Shown here: positions 1-9,100 of the stretch, in pieces
Position numbering within the stretch: position 1 is the first letter of the stretch
Layout: every line of letters starts with the position of its first letter
Origin: Staphylococcus warneri
Lineage (GTDB): Bacteria > Bacillota > Bacilli > Staphylococcales > Staphylococcaceae
NCBI RefSeq assembly: GCF_900636385.1
Contig: NZ_LR134269.1
Coordinates: forward strand, 2,356,001 to 2,420,000
DNA: 64,000 nucleotides
Reading direction: 5' to 3'
Notes under the pieces: model-generated
Databases searched by the model: none
What the model was told of the DNA's origin: nothing
What the model saw: only the letters and a program-made list of their open reading frames with translations
Translations under genes and position numbers: made by a program

Positions 1-1
1 T

Positions 2-715
2 CAAAGTAAAAAAGGTACAATGGGCTACGGCTATCAACAATATATGAAAAAACATCCTGAAAAAGCTAAAAACGATACTCAAAATCGATCTACTTTTTCA
101 ACTAAATCGCGCGCTGCAACAACTAATAGTGGTGAACGTGTACTTGATATTTCCGAATGGCAAGGTAACTTAACCGATGCTCAAGTAAAACAACTTAAGA
201 AAAATTATGATTTTATCATTATTCGTGGACAATATGGTTCTGAATATGTAGATAAATGTTTAGAACACAATTCTGCCTTGTTAGATAAAAACAATATGAA
301 ATTCGGTGTTTATTCATATAGTATGTACGAAAATGCTGACGATGCTCGTTATGAAGCGAGAATGTTATACAATCGTGCGCCAAAAGCAGAATTTTATATC
401 AACGACTATGAACAACAAACGGTTACTTCTGGCGATGCGAACACTGCTACAGTAGCATGGGCTGATCAAATGAAAAAACTAGCTGGTAATAAGAAAGTAT
501 TATTCTATTCATACGAAAACTTTATGGTTAATAATGTGGCTAATGCAGTGAGTTCATATGACGGTTATTGGTTAGCTTCATATCAGGCTCAAGAGCCAAC
601 TCGAGAAAAAGTGTTATGGCAATATACAGATAGTTTCTATTCATCAGAACTAAATCAAAATGTAGATGCTAACTATGTTGATTCAAATGTAAGCACAAAC
701 TGGTTTACATCATAA
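2..715 (+). CDS. GH25 lysozyme-family protein (5' partial)
   Basis: The reading frame is open to the left edge (in-frame codons from base 2; first ATG at 20), so the true start and probably a signal peptide lie outside the window. Motifs fit glycoside hydrolase family 25 (1,4-beta-N-acetylmuramidase): a first strand VLDISEWQG with the conserved Asp, FIIIRGQYG, FGVYSYSM, the acidic pair in FYINDYE, and a C-terminal VLWQYTDS strand. The likely role is cleavage of peptidoglycan glycan strands, as an autolysin or secreted lysozyme. The Ser/Thr/Lys-rich segment before the domain looks like a linker. Family call is firm; substrate and export are inferred. Confidence 0.8.
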   Translation, partial: QSKKGTMGYGYQQYMKKHPEKAKNDTQNRSTFSTKSRAATTNSGERVLDISEWQGNLTDAQVKQLKKNYDFIIIRGQYGSEYVDKCLEHNSALLDKNNMKFGVYSYSMYENADDARYEARMLYNRAPKAEFYINDYEQQTVTSGDANTATVAWADQMKKLAGNKKVLFYSYENFMVNNVANAVSSYDGYWLASYQAQEPTREKVLWQYTDSFYSSELNQNVDANYVDSNVSTNWFTS

Positions 716-729
716 ATGTGTAAAAACAC

Positions 730-758
730 TTCACAAATACGAACGTTTGTTCTATAAT
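730..758 (+). promoter_or_regulatory. Sigma-A promoter with embedded LexA (SOS) box
   Basis: A -35 TTCACA (730-735) and a -10 TATAAT (753-758) are separated by exactly 17 bp. Between them, at 740-753, lies CGAACGTTTGTTCT, which matches the Gram-positive LexA consensus CGAAC-N4-GTTCG except for the last base. A LexA dimer here would block RNA polymerase. It drives the small gene at 777. Seen directly; LexA binding is inference from the consensus. Confidence 0.75.
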
Positions 759-776
759 GGGTGTGAGGTGTTTAAC

Positions 777-968
777 ATGAACTTAAATTTAGATTGGAAT
801 AAAGACTTTCAAGAATTTCAAGATATTTTAAATTGTGGTTTGCACCCTGAATGGTTATACAATGCCAAAGCTAATATGATTTTAGTACCTGCTTATACTG
901 GTGAAGGTAAACAATTTTTTAGAACTACAGATATTCTTAAAGCAAGTGAGGTTATTCCTTTCTTTTAA
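777..968 (+). CDS. Small protein, probably SOS-induced (63 aa)
   Basis: A 63-residue protein starting MNLNLDW. The frame is open upstream to a TTG at 747, but that codon lies inside the promoter. The ATG at 777 has GAGGTG 6 nt upstream and is the better start. The protein is soluble, without signal peptide or membrane span, and has an aromatic-rich N-terminus; I recognise no catalytic motif. It has its own promoter with a LexA-box match and its own downstream hairpin, so it is a monocistronic DNA-damage-responsive gene by inference. From memory, S. aureus has a small LexA-regulated gene next to ychF; this should be checked. Function unknown. Confidence 0.7.
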   Translation: MNLNLDWNKDFQEFQDILNCGLHPEWLYNAKANMILVPAYTGEGKQFFRTTDILKASEVIPFF

Positions 969-988
969 TATAATAATGTTGTATTTAA

Positions 989-1040
989 GCAATGTAGTCT
1001 TGTCACTTAGTAACTCCGACCATGTACTACATTGCTTTTT
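989..1040 (+). terminator. Terminator of the small SOS gene
   Basis: Perfect 10-bp inverted repeat GCAATGTAGT (989-998) and ACTACATTGC (1026-1035) followed by five T. The 27-nt loop is long for an intrinsic terminator, but the position and T-run fit. Confidence 0.6.
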
Positions 1041-1065
1041 CTATCTTAATCTGCAATTTCTCCCA

Positions 1066-1098
1066 TAAAAAAACTACCCTAGTTACTCTAGAGTAGTT
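1066..1098 (-). terminator. Terminator of ychF
   Basis: An 11-bp stem (1072-1082 with 1088-1098, one G-U pair) and a 5-nt loop. On the minus strand it is followed by a run of seven T. It sits 33 bp past the ychF stop. Confidence 0.8.
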
Positions 1099-1130
1099 AA
1101 AATCTAATCAATTATTGATAATCTTTATTA

Positions 1131-2228
1131 TTAAACATTAAATCTGAAATGCACAATATCTCCATCTTGCATGATGTAATCTTTACCTTCTAAGCGCTGT
1201 CTACCTGCTTCTTTAGCACCATTTTCGCCACCATGTTCAACATAATCACTATAACTTGTAACCTCAGCACGGATAAAGCCACGTTCAAAGTCTGTGTGGA
1301 TAATTCCAGCACATTGTGGCGCTGTCATACCTTGTACGAATGTCCAAGCACGTACCTCTTGTACACCAGCAGTGAAATATGTTGATAAACCTAACAAGTC
1401 ATAAGTGGTACGAATTAAGCGATCTAAACCTGGTTCTTCAATTCCCAAGTCTTCTAAGAACATCTCTTTATCTTCATCGTCTAATGTTGCAATTTCTTCT
1501 TCAATTTTTGCACTGATGACAATAACTTCAGAGTCTTCTTGAGCAGCATAGTCACGAATTGCTTTCACTTTATCGTTTTCTTCATCACCAATTTCGTCTT
1601 CACCAACATTAGCAATATATAACATTTTTTTAGATGTTAATAATTGTGCTTGGTTAACCCATTTTTGATCTTCATCATTAAATTCGATACTACGTACTGG
1701 TTTACCTTCTTCTAATGTTTCTTTAATTTTAGATAAAATACGTAGTTCCATTTCAGCAGTTTTATCTTTTTGACGAGCCATTTTTTCAATCTTAGGTAAA
1801 CGTTTTTCTACTGATTCTAAATCGGCTAATACTAATTCCATATTGATAACTTCAATATCGTCTAGAGGATTAACTCGACCAGACACATGCGTCACATTTT
1901 CATCGTCAAATGCACGGACAACTTGGCAAATAGCATCAACTTCTCGAATATGTGATAAGAATTTATTACCTAAACCTTCACCTTTTGATGCACCTTTAAC
2001 AATACCTGCAATATCAGTAAATTCGAATGTTGTTGGAATCGTCTTTTTTGGTTGAACCATTTCTTCTAGTTTTAACAAACGTGAATCCGGTACTTCTACG
2101 ATTCCTACGTTTGGATCGATTGTTGCGAATGGGTAGTTAGCTGCTAAAGCCCCCGCTTTAGTAATTGCATTAAAAAGTGTAGACTTCCCTACGTTTGGTA
2201 AACCTACAATACCTGCTGTTAAAGCCAT
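1131..2228 (-). CDS. ychF: Redox-regulated ATPase YchF (Obg-type)
   Basis: 365 aa, full length for the family. The P-loop is GLPNVGKST (residues 9-17), with a G3 motif in TDIAG. The G4-equivalent NVGE replaces the canonical NKxD, the known reason YchF/OLA1 proteins bind ATP rather than GTP. A C-terminal TGS domain ends in IMQDGDIVHFRFNV. It is a cytoplasmic ribosome-associated ATPase linked to stress and translation. The start follows GGAGAATGATTA. It is last in a minus-strand run with DUF951 (11 bp upstream) and mscS, an order conserved in staphylococci near parB. Confidence 0.96.
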   Translation of the reverse strand: MALTAGIVGLPNVGKSTLFNAITKAGALAANYPFATIDPNVGIVEVPDSRLLKLEEMVQPKKTIPTTFEFTDIAGIVKGASKGEGLGNKFLSHIREVDAICQVVRAFDDENVTHVSGRVNPLDDIEVINMELVLADLESVEKRLPKIEKMARQKDKTAEMELRILSKIKETLEEGKPVRSIEFNDEDQKWVNQAQLLTSKKMLYIANVGEDEIGDEENDKVKAIRDYAAQEDSEVIVISAKIEEEIATLDDEDKEMFLEDLGIEEPGLDRLIRTTYDLLGLSTYFTAGVQEVRAWTFVQGMTAPQCAGIIHTDFERGFIRAEVTSYSDYVEHGGENGAKEAGRQRLEGKDYIMQDGDIVHFRFNV

Positions 2229-2239
2229 TAATCATTCTC

Positions 2240-2443
2240 CTAACTTTCTGTATCTTCATTGGATACTAAAATTTTCTTTAATTTTTTATTAAACGTCTGA
2301 CGTGGAATCATAATACTACGTTGACAATTTTCACATTTAATCCTAATGTCAGCGCCCATTCTTATGATTTTAAAACGATTTGTTCCACATGCATGTTGTT
2401 TTTTCATTTCTACTATATCATTTATTCCGTAATTTGACGTCAT
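2240..2443 (-). CDS. DUF951 domain-containing protein
   Basis: 67 aa with the DUF951 pattern: an N-terminal DIVEMKKQHACGTNRFKI segment, then GADIRIKCENC. The cysteines (HACG and CENC) could form a small zinc ribbon. Members commonly sit between mscS and ychF, as here (20 bp after mscS, 11 bp before ychF), so all three are probably one transcript. GGAGGT precedes the ATG. The molecular role is unknown; nucleic-acid binding is a guess from the ribbon-like pattern. Confidence 0.88.
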   Translation of the reverse strand: MTSNYGINDIVEMKKQHACGTNRFKIIRMGADIRIKCENCQRSIMIPRQTFNKKLKKILVSNEDTES

Positions 2444-2463
2444 GAAATTACCTCCAATGATAA

Positions 2464-3342
2464 TTAGCCACGTTTTTGCTCGTCATATGGAGCAAAAATG
2501 GGTTTAGGCATTTTAATATTCTCTCTAACAAATAATCGTTGTACTTCTTTTCTAATAATTCTACCACCTGCTGCACCTTCTCCAGGTATTGTTTCTGCAG
2601 AGATTCTGATAGTCACCTTATTATTATCAATAGAATCAATACCTTCTACAACAGGGTCACTCACAAATAAGTAGTATTTACTTCTAAGTGATGTGAATAA
2701 TTTATTCAATTCTTTCTCAACATGATCTAAATTCTCTTCTATTGAGACCGGTATCGCTACAATCGAAGTTCCGTTAGTAATTGAGAAGTTAGTAATTTCA
2801 CCCATACTACCGTTTGGAAGAATCGTTAATTCCCCTGAGATAGTATTAATGCGTGTTGATCTAAGTCCAATTGATTTAACTGTTCCTTCAGCAACCGTCG
2901 TACCACCGCTATTGATTTTAACATAGTCACCTACATCAAATTGATTTTCAAATATGATAAAGAAGCCAGTAATGATATCTTTAACAATTGTTTGTGCACC
3001 GAAACCTACGGCTAAACCAACTACGCCGGCACTCGCTATAATGCCTTCTACACTAATTCCAAATTTACTTAAGATGGTTGTGATAACGATAAACCAGACA
3101 ATATACTTAACTACATTTTGTACAAGTGAAATTAATGTTTTTGAACGTTTTTTATTACCTTTTCTGCTCTTATTTTGAATTTTGAATGCTTGTTCAATCA
3201 CTTTGTTTAAAATACTTATTACTATAATTGCTGCAATTATATAAATCAAAATCATGATAATCTTAATAGCCAACGTTTCGTACGTTTCAACTTTTGTAAG
3301 TGGCTCTATTAAGGAAGAAAGGATATGTTTGACTTGATTCAT
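2464..3342 (-). CDS. mscS: Small-conductance mechanosensitive channel (MscS family)
   Basis: 292 aa. Three N-terminal membrane segments end in the pore-lining Gly/Ala-rich helix GIIASAGVVGLAVGFGAQTIVKD. The beta domain GDYVKINSGGTTVAEGTVKSIGLRST follows, then an alpha/beta cytoplasmic vestibule. It opens on osmotic downshock to release solutes. The ATG follows GAGGAGG. First gene of the mscS-DUF951-ychF run; 147 bp separate it from the parB stop. Confidence 0.93.
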   Translation of the reverse strand: MNQVKHILSSLIEPLTKVETYETLAIKIIMILIYIIAAIIVISILNKVIEQAFKIQNKSRKGNKKRSKTLISLVQNVVKYIVWFIVITTILSKFGISVEGIIASAGVVGLAVGFGAQTIVKDIITGFFIIFENQFDVGDYVKINSGGTTVAEGTVKSIGLRSTRINTISGELTILPNGSMGEITNFSITNGTSIVAIPVSIEENLDHVEKELNKLFTSLRSKYYLFVSDPVVEGIDSIDNNKVTIRISAETIPGEGAAGGRIIRKEVQRLFVRENIKMPKPIFAPYDEQKRG

Positions 3343-3404
3343 TATGCATTTACCTCCTCACTTTAAACTTTTCATAATTAAATCATTATAACTTAAAACC
3401 ACTT

Positions 3405-3444
3405 ATATTAAATCAGTCTTCAGATTTAAAAACTGATTAATATA
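3405..3444 (-). terminator. Weak hairpin after parB
   Basis: TATATTAA(A)TCAGT pairs with ACTGATTAATATA around a 14-nt loop. Only a weak T-rich tail follows on the minus strand. It may terminate parB. Confidence 0.35.
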
Positions 3445-3489
3445 GCAAACAACGCTTATTTTCAATATATTTCTATATGCCTTCTACAC

Positions 3490-4329
3490 TTACATCTCAT
3501 AATTTTGATTCAGTTTTTTTATTAATGACTTAAATTCTTCTTCTGATTTGAATTCAAAAGCAATTTTACCAATATTTTTATGTGTTGATATATCAACTTT
3601 AGAACCATATTGTTCTTTAAGTTGTCTTTCTTGCTTTTGAATAAATTTGGGTTTATTTAAAGTTTGTTCATTAACCGAAGTCTTTGGAGCATTTTTTTCT
3701 AAATAATCATTGATATAGCTCTCTAAATATCTTACACTCCACGATTCTTTCACAGCTTTTTTCGCTATTGATTTCATTTTCTGTGGAGATTTTAGACCTA
3801 GTAATGTGCGACCATGTGCACCTGAAAGCTCACCATCACGTACCATTTTAGCAACGTCTGATGGTAATTTTAATAAACGCAACATATTAGCAATATAAGG
3901 ACGTGATTTAGAAAGTCTTTCTGCAACCTCTTGTTGTGTTATATTCAAATCTTCCATTAGCTTTTTATAGCTTTCTGCTTCTTCTATAGCATTCAAATCT
4001 TCACGTTGTAAATTCTCTATAATGGCTAATTCCATCATATCTTCATCAGACAATTCTTTGATGATTGCAGGAATTTCGGTTAAACCTGCTTTTTTGGATG
4101 CTCTAAAGCGTCGCTCTCCTACAACAATATAGTAACCTTGAACAGTTTTTCTTACTACAATCGGTTGCAAAATGCCATGTTGTTTAATTGATTGTGCCAA
4201 GTCATTTAGTCTATATTCATCAAATGTTTTTCTCGGTTGATAAGGATTTGCTTTAATTAAGTCTAACGAAACGGAATGTACTTGTTCATCTTTGTTTAAT
4301 TGCAATCTTTGATCTTCTCGATGAGCCAT
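3490..4329 (-). CDS. parB: ParB/Spo0J chromosome-partitioning protein
   Basis: 279 aa. The N-terminal ParB/sulfiredoxin CTPase fold carries the signature GERRFRA (residues 71-77) and NPYQPRK near residue 28. A helix-turn-helix follows at about 129-156 (ITQQEVAERLSKSRPYIANM), then a C-terminal dimerisation part. It would load on parS sites as a CTP-dependent clamp and help load SMC. No parA/soj lies upstream, consistent with staphylococci carrying an orphan Spo0J. No parS consensus was spotted here by eye. It diverges from the met T-box leader. Confidence 0.93.
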   Translation of the reverse strand: MAHREDQRLQLNKDEQVHSVSLDLIKANPYQPRKTFDEYRLNDLAQSIKQHGILQPIVVRKTVQGYYIVVGERRFRASKKAGLTEIPAIIKELSDEDMMELAIIENLQREDLNAIEEAESYKKLMEDLNITQQEVAERLSKSRPYIANMLRLLKLPSDVAKMVRDGELSGAHGRTLLGLKSPQKMKSIAKKAVKESWSVRYLESYINDYLEKNAPKTSVNEQTLNKPKFIQKQERQLKEQYGSKVDISTHKNIGKIAFEFKSEEEFKSLIKKLNQNYEM

Positions 4330-4537
4330 TTTTTCACATCTTTCTCTATAAATTAATACCGTGATATTAATATAATTTGTATCTCTATTTTATTTTAAAA
4401 ATTTGCCCCTTTTTTCACAAGTAGAAATCACAAGTTACGACAATTTCTTCAAAAAATTTTATTTTAAAATAACGCTATGATATCAACGATTCTATAAATC
4501 TGAATTGCAAGTTTAATCTAAATTTTCAGAAAAGTTG

Positions 4538-5011
4538 TTGACAAATGATTCTTCTATCTGTAAGCTATGTATTAACAATTACAAAACGAAACATTTTACA
4601 CACTGTAAAAAGGAAAGTAAAACTTACACTGCTTATACAGAGAATCTTCGTAGCTGAGAGAAGATATTGTAAGAAAGTTTGAAAATGGCCTTGGAGTGTT
4701 GATGCCAATATGAGGTGTCAACGGGTTCGCCCGTTATAGCGATACAGTATTAACATTTTGTTAAATGGCGTACTGGAATTAAAGACGCACATTTTATCGT
4801 TAATACTCATTTCTTCAATTTCTGAATGAATGAGTTTTTTTATGAACGATATTTTTGTGATTTCTTCATTTTATCAGTGCCTATTACCAAAATGGTGTAC
4901 TGATAGAGGTTACTTTAGTAATAAAGTAACAAACAAAGGTGGTACCACGAAATCAAAGCTTTCGTCCTTTACATCCGAAAGAATCGGGTTTAAAGGACGG
5001 AAGCTTTTTTT
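4538..5011 (+). promoter_or_regulatory. T-box leader of the met operon (probably tRNA-Met sensing)
   Basis: A 700-bp gene-free stretch holds a T-box leader. The core AAGGTGGTACCACG is at 4936-4949. The terminator is a 16-bp stem (4956-4971 with 4991-5006, one G-U) followed by seven T. Upstream hairpins include CTTACA/TGTAAG around ATCTTC/GAAGAT (about 4623-4674). A -35 TTGACA at 4538-4543 probably starts the transcript, though the -10 is poor. Uncharged tRNA pairs with the T-box and permits read-through. Met specificity is inferred from the downstream genes; I could not assign the specifier codon with certainty. Confidence 0.88.
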
Positions 5012-5032
5012 AATTTTAAGGAGGGTCTAGTA

Positions 5033-6136
5033 ATGAAGGATACAGAATTAGCACAAATTTCTTTGACTAAAGATCATACAGGAGCTATTGCCAATCCAAT
5101 ATATTTATCAACTGCATATCAACATCCTCAACTAGGTCAGTCAACAGGTTATGACTATACAAGAACGAAGAATCCAACAAGGACAGCTTTTGAAGAATCA
5201 TTCGCCAAACTAGAGAAAGGTGTAGCATCATTTGCAACTTCAAGTGGCATGGCTGCAATTCAACTTGTATGTAACCTTTTTAAACCTGGTGATGAAGTAT
5301 TAGTTGCATTTGATTTATATGGTGGCACATTTAGACTATTTGATTTTTACGAACAGCAATACGGAGTGAAATTTAAGTACGTAGATTTCCTAAACTATGA
5401 AGAAGTTGAAAATCAAATTACATCACAAACAAAAGCACTGTTCATTGAACCCATTTCTAATCCGCAAATGATTGATATCGATGTGACACCTTATTACGTG
5501 CTCAGTAAAAAACATGATTTATTAACTATCATTGATAACACCTTTTTAACACCTTATCTTTCAACACCATTAGAAGAAGGTGCCGATATTGTTTTACATT
5601 CGGCTACAAAATATATCGGTGGTCATAATGATGTGCTAGCAGGTGTTGTTACAGTAAAAGACGACAAGTTAGCTGAACAATTGGGACAATTCCACAATAT
5701 GATAGGCGCTACGCTATCACCGTTGGATAGCTATTTACTACAAAGAGGTCTAAAAACTTTGCATTTACGAATCGATCGTTCACAAGAAAATGCGCAAAAA
5801 TTAGCAGTTAAATGCCAAGATTTAGAAGCAATTGATGAGGTTTTATATAGCGGTAGAACTGGCATGTTAAGTTTACGACTCAACAAGGCATATAGTGTTC
5901 CTAAATTTTTGGAAAATTTAGAAACTTGTATATTTGCTGAGAGTTTAGGTGGTACAGAAACGTTTATTACATTTCCTTACACACAGACTCATGTGGATAT
6001 GCCCGATGAAGAGAAAGATAAACGAGGTATCGATGAGTTTTTAATTCGCTTATCAATAGGAATCGAAAACTATTCTGATATTGAAGCAGACATTATTCAA
6101 GCATTAACGCATTCAAAAGTAGGAGTGATTTCATGA
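5033..6136 (+). CDS. metI: Cystathionine gamma-synthase / O-acetylhomoserine thiol-lyase (MetI)
   Basis: 367 aa, Cys/Met-metabolism PLP enzyme family. The PLP lysine is K193 in HSATKYIGGH; GGTFRLF and IEPISNP are family blocks. It condenses an activated homoserine ester with cysteine (or sulfide), the entry step to methionine. It is the first gene after the T-box terminator, with AGGAGG before the ATG. Its stop overlaps the start of metC, indicating coupled translation. Confidence 0.92.
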   Translation: MKDTELAQISLTKDHTGAIANPIYLSTAYQHPQLGQSTGYDYTRTKNPTRTAFEESFAKLEKGVASFATSSGMAAIQLVCNLFKPGDEVLVAFDLYGGTFRLFDFYEQQYGVKFKYVDFLNYEEVENQITSQTKALFIEPISNPQMIDIDVTPYYVLSKKHDLLTIIDNTFLTPYLSTPLEEGADIVLHSATKYIGGHNDVLAGVVTVKDDKLAEQLGQFHNMIGATLSPLDSYLLQRGLKTLHLRIDRSQENAQKLAVKCQDLEAIDEVLYSGRTGMLSLRLNKAYSVPKFLENLETCIFAESLGGTETFITFPYTQTHVDMPDEEKDKRGIDEFLIRLSIGIENYSDIEADIIQALTHSKVGVIS

Positions 6137-7308
6137 ATTTATCAATAGATACTGAAGTAATTTTCGATGAACGTCGAGGAAAGGATTATATCTCAGCCAA
6201 TCCACCTTTTTATGATTCATCAACATTTCATCAAGACCAACTTGGTGGTAGTCCACTTTACGATTATGCACGTAGTGGTAATCCAAACAGAACAATTTTA
6301 GAAGAAAAATTAGCTCATCTAGAAAAAGGTAAATATGGTTTTGCATTTGCATCAGGAATTGCAGCTATTTCTGCAGTTTTACTTACATTGAAATCTGGCG
6401 ATCATGTCATATTACCTGATGATGTTTATGGAGGCACATTCCGATTAACTGAAGATATTTTAAAAAGATTCAACATTGAATTTACAACTGTAGATGCGAC
6501 TCAAGCAGAAAATATTAAAAATGCAATTCAATCTAATACGAAATTAATATATGTAGAGACACCTTCTAATCCGTGTTTTAAAGTGACAGATATTCAAGCA
6601 GTTGCAAGGATTGCCCAAGCTAACCAATTGTTATTAGCTGTAGATAATACTTTTATGACACCTTTAGGACAATCACCTTTAGCACTTGGTGCAGATATTG
6701 TTATTCACAGTGCCACTAAATTTTTAGGTGGGCATAGTGACCTACTAGCAGGTGCAGTTATTACAAATCGTGAAGATGTGGCAGATGCATTATATCTAAT
6801 TCAAAACGGCACTGGTAACGCCCTATCTACCTATGATAGCTGGGCATTAGCTAAACATCTTAAGACTTTCCCTATTAGATTCAAACAATCTGTAGCGAAT
6901 GCTGAAAAGCTTGTTTCATTCTTAAGTCAAAGAGATGAAATCGCAGAAGTGTATTACCCAGGAAATAACAAAACACACCTTAAACAAGCTAAAACAGGTG
7001 GTGCTGTCATTGGTTTCAGACTAAAAGATGAGACAAAGGCACAAGCATTTGTAGATGCGTTAACTATTCCGTTGGTTTCAGTAAGTTTAGGTGGTGTAGA
7101 GACAATTTTATCTCATCCGGCAACGATGTCACATGCAGCGATACCAGAAGACATTAGAAATGCACGTGGTATTACCTTTGGATTATTCCGATTAAGTGTG
7201 GGATTAGAAAATCCAGACGAACTTATTGCAGACATCAACTACGCTTTAAAGGAGGCATTTAATGAGTCAATTCCTGAACAAATTACAGAACAACGTTTTA
7301 GTAGCTGA
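6133..7308 (+). CDS. metC: Cystathionine beta-lyase (MetC)
   Basis: 391 aa, same PLP fold as its neighbour; the Schiff-base lysine is K196 in HSATKFLGGH. It cleaves cystathionine to homocysteine, ammonia and pyruvate, giving the substrate for MetF/MetE. The start overlaps metI by 4 bp. The 3' end runs 47 bp into metF in another frame, a long overlap that places the metF ribosome site (GGAGGCATTTA) inside metC. Assignment as beta-lyase rather than gamma-synthase rests on operon order. Confidence 0.9.
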   Translation: MNLSIDTEVIFDERRGKDYISANPPFYDSSTFHQDQLGGSPLYDYARSGNPNRTILEEKLAHLEKGKYGFAFASGIAAISAVLLTLKSGDHVILPDDVYGGTFRLTEDILKRFNIEFTTVDATQAENIKNAIQSNTKLIYVETPSNPCFKVTDIQAVARIAQANQLLLAVDNTFMTPLGQSPLALGADIVIHSATKFLGGHSDLLAGAVITNREDVADALYLIQNGTGNALSTYDSWALAKHLKTFPIRFKQSVANAEKLVSFLSQRDEIAEVYYPGNNKTHLKQAKTGGAVIGFRLKDETKAQAFVDALTIPLVSVSLGGVETILSHPATMSHAAIPEDIRNARGITFGLFRLSVGLENPDELIADINYALKEAFNESIPEQITEQRFSS

Positions 7309-9100
7309 TGGCGCAATTGGAACCATTTTTTATTCAGAAGGCTTAGATACATGCCCAGAAGCTTATAACTTAACTCACCCGGAAAAGGTCGAACATATTC
7401 ATCGTTCATATATTGAAGCTGGTGCTGATGTTATACAAACAAATACGTACGGTGCCAATTTTGAAAAGTTAAAAGCCTTTGGTCTAGAACATAAAGTCAA
7501 AGAAATTCATAAAGCAGCTGTTCAAATTGCTAAAAAAGCTGCCAATGAAGATACTTTTATTTTAGGAACAGTTGGCGGCTTTAGAGGTGTAAAACAAGAT
7601 GACCTAAGTCTTTCCTCCATCCAATATCATACTGAACATCAAATAGATACTTTAGTTGATGAAGGTGTAGATGCTTTATTGTTTGAAACCTATTATGACT
7701 TAGAAGAATTAAAAGGTATCGTCATTTCAACAAAAAGGAGACATCACATTCCAATAATCGCTCAGTTAACCGCTTCTAACACAAATTATCTTGTAGACGG
7801 TACACCAATCAATGATGCATTAAAACAATTAGTTGAATGTGGAGCAGATATTGTAGGACTTAATTGCCATCATGGCCCACATCATATGCAACGCTCATTT
7901 TCACATATCGAGTTACCAGATAAAGCATTTCTATCCTGTTATCCGAATGCAAGTTTGTTAGATATTGAAAATAGCGAATTCAAATATAGTGATAACGCAC
8001 AATATTTTGGTGATGTGGCACAAGAGTTAATCAATGAAGGTGTAAGACTGATTGGTGGTTGTTGTGGTACTACACCTGAACATATTCGATACATTAAAAC
8101 ATCTGTAAAGAATTTGAGACCTGTTACCCATAAAAACGTCATACCAATTAATAAAAAAGTAAATCGCAAAAAGGACTTAAATTTCAAACAATCACTGACT
8201 TCCAAAGTCAAACAAGGTCCTACTGTCATTGTAGAACTAGATACACCTAAACATTTAGATACCGATCAGTTCTTCAACAATATTGGCAAGCTTGATGACG
8301 CAGATATTGATGCAGTGACATTAGCAGATAATTCCTTAGCAACTGTTCGCGTTAGTAACATTGCTGCAGCAAGTATTATCAAACAACGATTTAATATTGA
8401 ACCCCTCGTTCATATTACCTGTCGTGATAGAAATCTCATAGGTCTACAATCTCACCTATTAGGTCTCTCACTCATTGGTGTTAATGAAATTTTAGCCATT
8501 ACAGGTGACCCATCAAAAGTAGGTCATTTGTCTGGCGCAACCAATGTTTATGATGTTAATTCTAAAGGATTAACCCAAATCGCACTTCGCTTTAATCAAG
8601 GTATCAACACAGACGGTGATGCGCTGAAGAAACATACGAACTTTAACATCGCTGGTGCATTTGATCCAAATGTAAGAAAACTCGATGGAGCAGTCAAACG
8701 TCTTGAGAAGAAAGTAGCAAGTGGCATGAGTTATTTCATCACTCAACCTGTATATAGTAAAGAAAAAATTAAACAAGTATATGAAGCGACAAAGCACTTA
8801 AACACACCTTTCTTCATAGGTATTATGCCCATCGCAAGTTATAACAATGCACTATTTTTACACAATGAAGTACCTGGCATCAAAATGTCAGAAGACGTAC
8901 TTAATCAATTCAAAGCAGTTAAAGATGATAAAGAAAAAACTAAAGAACTTAGTCTTAGACTTTCAAAGGAACTCATCGATACGGTGCATGAATACTTTAA
9001 TGGATTATACATTATTACACCTTTCCAAAAAGTCGATTATTCACTAGAACTTGCAGCGTATTCAAAATCTATTACCACTCATAAGGAGGCAATATTATGA
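7262..9100 (+). CDS. metF: Bifunctional homocysteine S-methyltransferase / methylenetetrahydrofolate reductase
   Basis: 612 aa in two parts. Residues 1-290 are a homocysteine methyltransferase domain with zinc cysteines C202 (GLNCHHG) and C267-C268 ([11 protein letters not shown]). Residues about 310-605 are an FAD-dependent methylene-THF reductase barrel ([19 protein letters not shown]). The reductase makes 5-methyl-THF for MetE; the first domain can methylate homocysteine from another donor such as S-methylmethionine. It overlaps metC by 47 bp and metE by 4 bp, so the operon is translationally coupled. Confidence 0.93.
   Translation: MSQFLNKLQNNVLVADGAIGTIFYSEGLDTCPEAYNLTHPEKVEHIHRSYIEAGADVIQTNTYGANFEKLKAFGLEHKVKEIHKAAVQIAKKAANEDTFILGTVGGFRGVKQDDLSLSSIQYHTEHQIDTLVDEGVDALLFETYYDLEELKGIVISTKRRHHIPIIAQLTASNTNYLVDGTPINDALKQLVECGADIVGLNCHHGPHHMQRSFSHIELPDKAFLSCYPNASLLDIENSEFKYSDNAQYFGDVAQELINEGVRLIGGCCGTTPEHIRYIKTSVKNLRPVTHKNVIPINKKVNRKKDLNFKQSLTSKVKQGPTVIVELDTPKHLDTDQFFNNIGKLDDADIDAVTLADNSLATVRVSNIAAASIIKQRFNIEPLVHITCRDRNLIGLQSHLLGLSLIGVNEILAITGDPSKVGHLSGATNVYDVNSKGLTQIALRFNQGINTDGDALKKHTNFNIAGAFDPNVRKLDGAVKRLEKKVASGMSYFITQPVYSKEKIKQVYEATKHLNTPFFIGIMPIASYNNALFLHNEVPGIKMSEDVLNQFKAVKDDKEKTKELSLRLSKELIDTVHEYFNGLYIITPFQKVDYSLELAAYSKSITTHKEAIL

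Noticed and set aside
3490..4329. A parS site within or near parB
   Set aside because: No TGTTNCACGTGAAACA-like palindrome was seen; absence by eye is not proof.
4830..5030. 66-codon open frame upstream of metI
   Set aside because: It lies inside the T-box leader and terminator and has no ribosome site.
5033..7308. metI and metC as a recent tandem duplication
   Set aside because: They share the PLP fold but differ widely in sequence, and both are standard separate genes of the operon.
7939..8229. 96-codon minus-strand frame inside metF
   Set aside because: Antisense shadow of a conserved enzyme gene, no ribosome site.
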